Positions 55,001 to 61,035 of a DNA stretch of 64,000 nt are shown here, in pieces; the stretch's first letter is position 1; each line of letters starts with the position of its first letter. This DNA comes from Nonomuraea endophytica. Its GTDB lineage: Bacteria; Actinomycetota; Actinomycetes; Streptosporangiales; Streptosporangiaceae. Location of the stretch: positions 62,001-126,000 of the forward strand of contig NZ_JACHIN010000018.1 of assembly GCF_014203235.1 (NCBI RefSeq), in the 5' to 3' direction. The notes under the pieces are model-generated. The model ran no database searches. It was not told the DNA's origin and saw only the letters and a program-made list of their open reading frames with translations. The position numbers and the translations under genes were made by a program.

Positions 55001-55364
55001 CTTGTCCGGTTTCGGATACCTCGACGCGGGGCCTGCCGTCCGCGTCGGCCGGAAATCGGGTGCGCAGAATCTCGTGCCTGGATGCGACTGTTTCGAGCGC
55101 TTGGTGGAGTCGTTCACCATCGAGGTCGCCGCGCAGCCGCAGGACGAAAGGGATGGTGTAGGCGGCCGTTCCCGGAGCGAACTGCTCCATGAACCACAGG
55201 CCCTCCTGTGCGTAGGACAGGGGGATCTCGGCGTCCGGCTCGCGACGCGGGATGCCGGCTGACTTGCCGGTGGAGCGGCGGCGGAGGCGTTGCTCCAGCA
55301 GGGCTCGCTTGGTGTCGGAAAGCTGGATTTCGTCTGAGGACAGCCCCGCCGAGGATGTCACCAC
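49062..55364 (-). CDS. NRPS C-A-PCP-TE fused to MFS transporter and APH-like kinase
   Basis: A 2100-residue chimera. Order: C (about 48-470; HHIAGDGWS near 175), A (about 490-960; code D-V-W-H-I-S-L-V-D-K, read as serine), PCP (EIGGHSLVA near 1000), thioesterase (about 1060-1300) with GHCGIGG near 1141, so Cys replaces the usual Ser, and His in NEAGHYYL. An MFS domain of about 12 membrane segments (about 1349-1760) resembles the EntS/MefA type. Last comes an aminoglycoside-phosphotransferase-like domain (about 1790-2100) with LLHHDFHERN and IDVENALAGDPLMDLA. The whole reads continuously with no stop or shift. It suggests assembly, release, export and protective phosphorylation in one chain. 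The layout EntF plus EntS suggests siderophore-like logic, but no aryl-acid genes are here. Confidence 0.92.
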   Translation of the reverse strand: MVTSSAGLSSDEIQLSDTKRALLEQRLRRRSTGKSAGIPRREPDAEIPLSYAQEGLWFMEQFAPGTAAYTIPFVLRLRGDLDGERLHQALETVASRHEILRTRFPADADGRPRVEVSETGQVELRRLTATDEAHARDLLGEELARPFVIATELPIRAALVRLADDDHILLVTLHHIAGDGWSLEILAGELRTLYAGETPPELALQYADFALWQRTRPADQADLAYWRERLAGVPPIDLPIDGRRGAVATFDGASHSFRLGPELLAAANRLAREHDATLYMVVLAAYQVLLGRHSGQSDFAVGTPVGGRPRSELEPLIGMFVNMLAMRADLDGDPTFTELLTRVRQHTLDAFTHQRLPFEQYVGELGHTRDVSRTAVFQAALALQSYDEDSFAWPGLTAGPYPLTARAAPYELELFLTERADGLDALFVYNRNLLDPATVEELGARFATLLRAAVDGPDARVWDLEMLTPREHEQLLALAEGPREPYPGEKTLGGLFEEQAARTPGAIALEYGRQRLTYAELERRSAVLAGRLRELGAGPGARVAVGLERSLDLVVSLLAVVRAGAAYVPLDPDYPRDRLDFMLDDARASILLPEETVREPRPATETPLTSAHPAYMIYTSGSTGRPKGVPNTHAAIVNRLDWMQRRFGLTGADAVMQKTPAGFDVSVWEFFWPITTGARLVVAEPGGHRDTAYLRDLIIGSGVTTMHFVPSMLAAFLEEEGVEGCVSLKRVICSGEELPPAVAARFFERLPSTELHNLYGPTEAAVDVTAWRCAPGESRIPIGRPVQNTRIHVLDARLRPVPSGVPGELHIGGVQVALGYHDRPALTAERFVPDPYGPPGARLYRTGDLARVRRDGAVEFLGRVDNQVKIRGQRVELGEIEAVLREQAGVREALVVADADGLVAYVVTDVPDTDVQDTDFRAALKKILPDHMVPGAYVTMDALPLSPNGKVDRAALPAPTRTAGDGAPPTTPAEIAVAEIWGELLGLSDIRADDDFFEIGGHSLVAIQVVARLRKLLAPVEGRSVGVMDLFRHSTVRALAELIEGPAPAEDTPRELLHRLTRSRAAPALTLVCFPYGGGSALVYQPLADALPEECALYSMAFPGHDPGRPDEPVMPLDEVIDQCVREILDGVEGPIALYGHCGIGGAVTAEVARRLEAAGRDLEAVYIGAIFPFARPQGRIAGPLGRLLRSDRLRGDRTYENRMKAMGNDISGLDEEQVKFMVRNQRRDTLIAEESFTRMLGERAEPLRAPVIAVVGEQDPATDYYRERYREWQFLSPTTALVVLNEAGHYYLKYRADDLAQILTNTHIAMEYGSAAALNRSARGPAARWWVEETASPHEERQAPPPSMRRFLSVSAAQLVALVGTAITDFAIPIWVYTTTGSLLNFALLVALAIMPGVLAAPLLGAIVDRSGKRSMMALANSLAGGVQLIFGALLWTGTLATWHIYPLVATLSVMMVFQRLAYSAALPQLVPKRYLGHAAGVVQMLLGTSQFVAPLLAVALLAGVGLSGILAINVAGFCVMLGALAVIRFPATLGLERRETLAAEIAGGFRMSLGNRHLRAALLYFAVLNVMLAAVLMSISPLVLSFSDLGTAGRIAFVGGLGATLGGMIVALWGGPRRRRMHAVLLGTLALSLFAVVTGAHASPLTVGLGAFGLWCSLSVVNGVFMTIIHVKVPQRFHGRVMAFNQMISWSTLPVGMAVVAPLGERVLEPLLMPDGALAAGVGAVIGVGPGRGIGFMYVLLGLGIAVHALVSMRIPVLARFDQEVPEADPDDLVGARALQAGAGNTVSLAWSAPAFAKALTMPLSAAKAAELLGEPVERVLLRTGGEISAVYEVRTPSRELIFKLYPGLFTDRMRKEQRVYELLGRTGAAAPGVVLADDSKRDLAQAYLVMTKIPGRPLSQVSAALDTGTVERLYREMGRVLRAVHTVELTAYGPLDGVQEPTNDAYLGGQFDLKVAQFAEFGGDPDVHAALVARVRADRHLLDRCTTPVLLHHDFHERNVMVEEHDGRWELTGVIDVENALAGDPLMDLARTDYFAVQDDPARRRALLDGYGTLPGDWAERLAFYRLYHALDQWHWLATIGEVSALEPITREIRACL

Positions 55365-55805
55365 TGCCTCACTTTCTAGGTGAACGCCACATTAAACGAG
55401 ATTCATACACATTCACCACCAGCCTGACAATCACTACTTTCAGTCACGGTCTTTATCGGTTTTGTATACGCCCGAAACGGGCGTTGACGTCGAATTGTGT
55501 CCTTTGTTGCAGGGTTTTATCCGGACCGAGGGAATGCCTGTTGAACCACTGAGCCTGGACCCCGGCCGGTTCGCCTCCCCCGACCCGACACCCGCGCGTC
55601 GTGCCGCCCGCTGTGCGCCAACGCCCACATCGTGGTCGGGGATGCCCCCACCGGTCATCAGAATTGTCTTTCGCGTAGACGTGGTTCCCTGCGACGATCC
55701 GGTTCCGATCCAGAAATCGTCCGGAACTCCCGTGCCCTCATTGCGCTCCAGCAAGCAGGTCCGCCGCGTCGTCGCTCATGACGATCCCCCCGGGAAAGCC
55801 GTCGC
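55365..55805. other. 441-bp gap upstream of the NRPS operon
   Basis: Intergenic region between the HlyD-type gene and the NRPS chimera, both on the minus strand. The part next to the NRPS start (55375-55470) is AT-rich and should hold the promoter. An inverted repeat ACGCCCG-AAA-CGGGCGT stands at 55468-55484. The distal part holds two tiny overlapping minus-strand ORFs: 55738-55779 (13 codons, GGGGGGA upstream, MSDDAADLLAGAQ) and 55658-55741 (27 codons, Arg-rich). I see no family for either. Nothing else is supported. Confidence 0.5.
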
Positions 55806-57104
55806 TTAACCGGTCCTGATGGTGGCTTCGGCGGTGAGACCGGGCTTCAGCCGGAGGTCGCCGCGCTGGAGCACGACGGTGACGTAATAGTTGCTGACGT
55901 CCGCGTTGGCGTTGCCCGACGGCCCGACCGCGAGGACGGAACCAGGCACCACCAGCCCGGGAAAGGCCGGGAAGGTGACGTCGGCCGACTGCCCCGGCGC
56001 GATCTTCACCGCGTCCGCCTCCTGGTAGGACAGGACCAGCCGGAGCGTCTCGGTGCCACTCAGCACGATGAACGGCGCGGTCGTCAGCTCGACGCCGGGA
56101 ATCGGCGCGTCGGTGCCCGGCGCGAGCACGGTGGTGTCGTTGCTCGGCGCCAGGATCTCGCCCACGGTTCCGTTGACGGCCGAGACGGTCCCGGAGAAGG
56201 GGGCCCGGAGCGTGGCGTCCCTGACGTCGTGCCGGGCGGACCGTACGGCCTGGCGGGCGGACCGGATCGAAGCCTTGAGCTGGCGCAGCAGCCAGGGGCG
56301 GTCCGCGGTGGCCGAGTCCAGCGTGTTGTAGGCGCTCACCACGCTCTGCCGGACGTTCTCGTTCGCGGTCTGGTTGGCCGCCGCGTCGGAGTAGTGCCGG
56401 GCGAGGGCGTTGGTGACGGCCGACCTGCCCACCGACACCTGCTGCCGGGCCTGGGACACCTGCGTCTGGTACGTGGGGATCTGGGCGCAGGCCTGGCTGG
56501 CCGCCTGCTGGTCGGCGCCCTCCTGCAGGGCCTTCTCCTTGGCCAGCTCGCACTGGCTTTTCACATGGGCGAGCCGGTCCCGGGCCTTGCACAGCTCCTG
56601 CTCGTCGACGTTGTACTCACGCAGGGTGTTGCGGATCGACACGTTGTCGGCGACCAGCAGCGCGCTGCCCTGGTTCTGGGTCGCCGACAGGATCCGCTCG
56701 GCCTGGGCAAGGGTACGGCGCGCCCCCGGCACCGTCGTGCCGTACTTGACCTGCGCCCAGTCGGCCCGCGCCCCGGCCAGCTGGGCCCGCTCCTCACCCA
56801 GTGCCCGCCGCAGGTCGTACCTGTCGAGGACGGCGAGCACCTGGCCCGCGCTGACCTCGTCGCCGACCTTGACGTTCACCCGGATGAGTTTGCCGCCCTT
56901 GAGGAAACCGAGGCTGCCCTCCCGGTTCGCCGACAGGGCGCCGGACGCGGACACCGTGCTGGCCGCGGCATCCAGCGTCATGACGAACGTCGTGTTCCCG
57001 GCGGCCACCACCACGGCCAGAACCGTCATCGACGCGGCGGCTTTCGACATTCGCGGCGGCCACGCATCACGTAGGGAGACCGCACGAAATCTCACCCTGG
57101 TCAT
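55806..57104 (-). CDS. HlyD/MacA-type membrane-fusion adaptor
   Basis: A 432-residue periplasmic-adaptor-like protein with one N-terminal membrane segment (SMTVLAVVVAAGNTTFV). Barrel-sandwich halves are KLIRVNVKVGDEVSAGQVLAVLD and ATLRAPFSGTVSAVNGTVGEIL, flanking a long alpha-helical hairpin rich in Ala/Gln (about residues 100-290). No ABC permease or ATPase gene adjoins it, which is unusual. It may serve the divergent EmrB-type transporter or the MFS domain of the NRPS chimera. The start has no strong ribosome-binding site; an internal ATG at about residue 19 is an alternative. Confidence 0.8.
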   Translation of the reverse strand: MTRVRFRAVSLRDAWPPRMSKAAASMTVLAVVVAAGNTTFVMTLDAAASTVSASGALSANREGSLGFLKGGKLIRVNVKVGDEVSAGQVLAVLDRYDLRRALGEERAQLAGARADWAQVKYGTTVPGARRTLAQAERILSATQNQGSALLVADNVSIRNTLREYNVDEQELCKARDRLAHVKSQCELAKEKALQEGADQQAASQACAQIPTYQTQVSQARQQVSVGRSAVTNALARHYSDAAANQTANENVRQSVVSAYNTLDSATADRPWLLRQLKASIRSARQAVRSARHDVRDATLRAPFSGTVSAVNGTVGEILAPSNDTTVLAPGTDAPIPGVELTTAPFIVLSGTETLRLVLSYQEADAVKIAPGQSADVTFPAFPGLVVPGSVLAVGPSGNANADVSNYYVTVVLQRGDLRLKPGLTAEATIRTG

Positions 57105-57314
57105 GAGTCGCGGACAACCCCCCGTCTACTGCGAACAGACCGAAGTATGCCCGATTAACCCGGTCCGAGTGGTGAGTCGCTTTCATGGTTCTGTTTGAAG
57201 TTCATCAGTTTTCGGAAAAAGATGCAGGCCACAGATCGTATAAGGGGGATACGTAGTATCGTCCGGATCCAGTGACCCGGGACATTTCCACACGATGGCA
57301 TGAAGGAGGGCGCC

Positions 57315-58028
57315 ATGGCGGAAGCTTCGACGGCAGTGGTCGAGGCCGAACCCGTCATACCGCGCAAACGCCGTATCAAACGCTCCACCCGGATCGCCCT
57401 GATCATCATCGGCGTGATCGCCGTCCTCGCCATCGGCATCCTGACCGTGGTCACGTTCCTCGAGAACAGGAAATGGGTCACCACCGACAACGCCCAGATC
57501 GACGGCGACAGCCTGTCCGTCAACGCCCCCACCACCGGCATCCTGATCGACTGGCAGGTCACCGAGGGCACCACGATGGTGAAAGGCCAGTCCATGGGCC
57601 GCATCGAGGTCCAGGGCGCCTTCGCCCGGCCCCAGATGCCCATCCCGGCCCCCGCCAACGGCACCGTCGCGGTGAACAACGGCCGCGACGGCGTCTTCGT
57701 CGCCACCGGCACCCAACTGGCCGTCGCCTACGACCTGTCCGCCGTCTACGTCACCGCCCGCGTCGAAGAAACGAGCATCGCCGGCGTCACCTTGGGCGCG
57801 CACGTGGAAATCACCGTCGACGCCTACACCGACACCCCGCTCACCGGCACGGTCAAAGAGATACAAGGCGGTACGGCCGGCCAATTCTCCTTGTTCCCGC
57901 AGAACAACAGCACCGGCAATTTCCAGAAGGTCACCCAGGTCGTCCCGGTCAAAATAGCCATCGCCGACCAGAAAGGCCTCGGCCTGGTACCTGGAATGAA
58001 CGTCGAGGTCCGAATCAGAAGGCCCTGA
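57315..58028 (+). CDS. EmrA-like membrane-fusion protein
   Basis: A 237-residue HlyD-family protein shorter than E. coli EmrA (about 390) because the helical hairpin is nearly absent. It has one membrane segment (IALIIIGVIAVLAIGILTVV), then WVTTDNAQIDGDSLSVNAPTTGILIDW, and the second half VNNGRDGVFVATGTQLAVAYDL. GAAGGAGGG stands before ATG 57315. The next gene, EmrB-like, begins directly after its stop. Together they form a drug or product efflux pair. 210 bp separate it from the divergent HlyD gene. Confidence 0.85.
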   Translation: MAEASTAVVEAEPVIPRKRRIKRSTRIALIIIGVIAVLAIGILTVVTFLENRKWVTTDNAQIDGDSLSVNAPTTGILIDWQVTEGTTMVKGQSMGRIEVQGAFARPQMPIPAPANGTVAVNNGRDGVFVATGTQLAVAYDLSAVYVTARVEETSIAGVTLGAHVEITVDAYTDTPLTGTVKEIQGGTAGQFSLFPQNNSTGNFQKVTQVVPVKIAIADQKGLGLVPGMNVEVRIRRP

Positions 58029-59543
58029 ATGGCTCCCAAGCAGAATTGGGTTTTGCCGCTGGTGGTGCTCATCGTCGGCATGTTCATGTCGGTGCTGGAC
58101 ACCACGATCGTCAATGTGGCCCTGCCCACGATCCAGTTCGAGTTCGGCGTCGGCCTCGAAAAGGTCCAGTGGGTCGCCACCGCGTACACGCTCACGCTGG
58201 GTGTGGTGACCCCGGCCAGCAGCTGGCTCTCCGACAAGGTCGGCGCCCGGCGTCTCTACATTCTGTGCCTGGTCGGCTTCGCCGCCGGCTCGGCGTTGTG
58301 CGGCTTCGCCGGAAGCCTGGAGATCCTGGTCGCCTTCAGAATTCTCCAGGCGATCGCCGGCGGCATCCTGCCCGTGGTCACGATCTCGATCCTGTACATG
58401 ATCGTCCCCCGCGAGAAGATCGGCATGGCGATGGGCATGTACGGCCTCGGCGTGGTCTTCGCCCCCGGCGTCGGCCCGACACTGGGCGGCTACCTGGTCG
58501 AATACGTGGACTGGCGGCTGATCTTCTACGTCAACGTGCCGGTCGGCATCATCGGCGTCTTCGCCGCCATCGCCACCCTGCCGCACCTGCCCGGCAGGGA
58601 AGCGGGCCCGTTCGACGTGTTCGGCTTTCTGACCATCGGCACCAGCCTGTTCACCATGCTGCTGGCCGTGACCGAAGGCCCGGACTGGGGCTGGGACTCC
58701 TACACCATCCGCCTGTTGTTCATCATCAGCGTCATCAGCCTCGCCCTGTTCATCGTGGTCGAACTGGAAGTCGACCATCCACTGCTCGACCTGCGCATTT
58801 TCCGATACTGGGCGTTCACGAACTCGCTGCTCCTGATGGCCGTGCTGTCGATCGGCCTTTTCACCGTGCTTTTCTACATCCCGCAACTGCTCCAGGAACA
58901 CCAGGGCCTGGGCGCCTTCGAATCCGGCCTGGTCCTGCTCCCCGAAGCCATCGCGCTGGCCATCATGATGCCCATCGCCGGCCGCCTGTACGACCGCATC
59001 GGCCCCCGCTGGCCGGCCGTGATCGGCCTGTCCATCCTGGCGTACGGCACCTACTTGCTTGACCAGATCACCCTGGACACGCCCCGCGAGACCATCATGT
59101 GGCTCCTGGCTCTGAGATCCGTCGGCCTCGGCCTGGCGATGATGCCCGTGATGACCGGCGGCACCTCCGCCGTACCCCCCGACAAGGTCGGTGCGGCGAG
59201 CGCCTTCAACAACGTCGTCCAGCGTACGGCCGGCGCCATCGGCGTCGCCGGCCTCACCGCGCTCCTGACCAGCACCCAGGCGCAGACCGTCGCCGACCGG
59301 AGCGGCCTGATGCCCGTCGGAACCCCGCTCCCGCAGGTCGGCCCACCCGGAACACCGGCGCTCGCCGCCGAGTTCGCGACCTACCAGCAGGTGCAGTCCC
59401 AGAGCTTCGTCTCCGCCCTCGACGAGCAGTTCATCATCGTCGCCATGATCACCGCCGCCGGCGTCGCCCTGGCCTTCATGCTCCGCTCGGGCCGGGCGCC
59501 GGCCGCACCCCCCGGCGAGGGCGCGGCCTCGGCACTGGCCTGA
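58029..59543 (+). CDS. EmrB/QacA-type DHA2 multidrug MFS exporter
   Basis: A 504-residue 14-segment drug:H+ antiporter. The DHA2 signature is LDTTIVNVALPTIQFEF near residue 20, with WVATAYTLTLGVVTPASSWLSDKVGARR, and the motif C-like segment GVVFAPGVGPTLGGYLVEYVDWRLIFYVNVPVG. It is translated directly after the EmrA-like gene. Given its position next to the NRPS chimera it is a likely exporter of the NRPS product. A hairpin terminator follows. Confidence 0.92.
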   Translation: MAPKQNWVLPLVVLIVGMFMSVLDTTIVNVALPTIQFEFGVGLEKVQWVATAYTLTLGVVTPASSWLSDKVGARRLYILCLVGFAAGSALCGFAGSLEILVAFRILQAIAGGILPVVTISILYMIVPREKIGMAMGMYGLGVVFAPGVGPTLGGYLVEYVDWRLIFYVNVPVGIIGVFAAIATLPHLPGREAGPFDVFGFLTIGTSLFTMLLAVTEGPDWGWDSYTIRLLFIISVISLALFIVVELEVDHPLLDLRIFRYWAFTNSLLLMAVLSIGLFTVLFYIPQLLQEHQGLGAFESGLVLLPEAIALAIMMPIAGRLYDRIGPRWPAVIGLSILAYGTYLLDQITLDTPRETIMWLLALRSVGLGLAMMPVMTGGTSAVPPDKVGAASAFNNVVQRTAGAIGVAGLTALLTSTQAQTVADRSGLMPVGTPLPQVGPPGTPALAAEFATYQQVQSQSFVSALDEQFIIVAMITAAGVALAFMLRSGRAPAAPPGEGAASALA

Positions 59544-59560
59544 CGGCCCTTTCGAGAGGT

Positions 59561-59587
59561 ACGGCCCGCCCAGGCGTAACGGGCCGT
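59561..59587 (+). terminator. Terminator hairpin after the efflux pair
   Basis: Eight-bp perfect stem ACGGCCCG/CGGGCCGT with an 11-base loop, 18 bp after the EmrB-like stop codon. Confidence 0.65.
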
Positions 59588-59662
59588 TCAAGAGACGGTA
59601 TGGGGAGGAGTCGCAGGTCAGCGGGGTAGGGGACAATTACCGCAACGGGGGGAGAAACCACC

Positions 59663-60382
59663 ATGAGGGTAGTTTTCGACCTAGCTGTCCTGATCGCCCG
59701 GGTAACCATCGGCGCGATCTTCGTCGCCCATGGGTGGCAGAAATGGCAGAACGGGCTGGGCCCGACGTCCCAGATGTTCGCCCAGGCCGGCGTGCCACAA
59801 CCCGAGCTCGTGTCCGGCATCACGACCATGGCCGAGCTCGTGGGCGGCAGTTTCCTGATCATCGGCCTGCTGACCCGCCTGGCCGCGCTGGCCCTGCTGT
59901 GTATCAGCGTGGCCGCGATCGCCTTCGTCCACGGCAAGAACGGCATCTTCGTCGGCGACCTGGGCTGGGAGTTCGTCGCCACGCTGGGCGCCGCCTGCCT
60001 GCTCCTGCTCGCGGTCGGCGCCGGCCGGATCAGCATGGACGGCATCGTCAGCACGATCCTGAGAAGGCGCGCGGCCAAGCAGGCCCTGCCAGAGCCCACC
60101 GGCACCGTCACGCCAACCACGACCATGCCCGCCACCGTCCACACCGTGCGGGCCGTACCGCAAACCGAGACGGAGCCGCGCCCCGAGGTGCCTCGCCAAT
60201 CCGCGCCACCGCCCGCCACAGGCACCGGCACGGCCCCGAACGACGACATGAAGGCGCTGGACGCCCTGATGTCCAACGACCAGCCGAAGAAGAACCCACC
60301 CGAACGCGTGTTCCTGATCCTGCTCACCCCCTCAGCCCGCCAAGAGGCCGAGGAGATCGTCAAGGCACTGTGGAAACCATGA
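59663..60382 (+). CDS. DoxX-family membrane protein
   Basis: A 239-residue protein. Residues 1-130 form a four-segment DoxX domain (ARVTIGAIFVAHGWQKW, MAELVGGSFLIIGLLTRLAALALL). A Pro/Thr-rich cytoplasmic tail follows, ending in a short helical segment (SARQEAEEIVKALWKP). GGGGAG precedes the ATG. DoxX proteins are linked to redox and thiol homeostasis, but the exact role here is unknown. It has its own promoter and no operon partner. Confidence 0.82.
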   Translation: MRVVFDLAVLIARVTIGAIFVAHGWQKWQNGLGPTSQMFAQAGVPQPELVSGITTMAELVGGSFLIIGLLTRLAALALLCISVAAIAFVHGKNGIFVGDLGWEFVATLGAACLLLLAVGAGRISMDGIVSTILRRRAAKQALPEPTGTVTPTTTMPATVHTVRAVPQTETEPRPEVPRQSAPPPATGTGTAPNDDMKALDALMSNDQPKKNPPERVFLILLTPSARQEAEEIVKALWKP

Positions 60383-60439
60383 CGAGCACAGCTCACCCGA
60401 CCGGGTGCCGGGGAACGGTCACTGGTCAGAAACTCCCCG

Positions 60440-60880
60440 GGAGCTAGATCTTCAGGGTGCTCGACAAAGTCCTTGCCAAGATGTTCGGTGTCGACGCGCA
60501 CCCAGCGGCCCTCGCCGGTCTCCCAGTACTCGGTGATCCAGTGGTCAAGGCCATGGCCCTCCACGAAGTAGGTCCCGAACCCGCACCGAACCCGCGACGG
60601 GATACGCCTGGCTCGCAGGAAGGGGCAGGCAAGCATCGCAAAGTCACGACATGTGCCGATCACCCGGGTTTCGGGGGTGCGAGCCTCGTGCAGCGGCGCA
60701 GATACCAACCGGGTCGCGTGGCAGGCTTTCGATGAGCTTGAACTGCGCCGCGTCCAGGATCGTCAAAGGTCCGGGCTGGGAGTAGTCGAGCCTCTCATCG
60801 GCCGTAGCCGAGCATGATATGCCGCAGACGGCGGCCCGTGATGGGGAGCACGCGCGGGTGGCCGAGCCGACGCACCTCAA
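60440..60880 (-). pseudogene. Transglutaminase-like protein, frameshifted remnant
   Basis: Two pieces of one transglutaminase-like (Cys protease fold) protein in different frames. The N-terminal piece is DYSQPGPLTILDAAQFKLIE followed by SLPRDPVGICAAARG, about 60795-60690. The core piece from about 60700 down holds catalytic Cys in GTCRDFAMLACPFLRA, His in LDHWITEYW and Asp in RWVRVDTEHLG. The C terminus, normally another 50-60 residues, is absent. A frameshift and truncation make it a pseudogene. It would have been a cytoplasmic transglutaminase/protease-like protein of unknown substrate. Confidence 0.75.
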
Positions 60881-61035
60881 CTACCTGTCGTGGGCCCACA
60901 GCATCACCGAGCGGCGCTTCGCCGGGGGAGAGCGGGCAGCGCTGGAACTCGACGGCAAACCCGGTGACGTGTCGCCCGCACCCCATCCAGACTGGCCGCG
61001 CCGATCGGCCACGCACCATCGGCCGACCGGGGTTC

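Noticed and set aside
55440..55754. 104-codon minus-strand ORF upstream of the NRPS chimera
   Set aside because: The start is a TTG without a ribosome-binding site, the sequence is low in secondary structure and it overlaps the likely promoter and inverted repeat.
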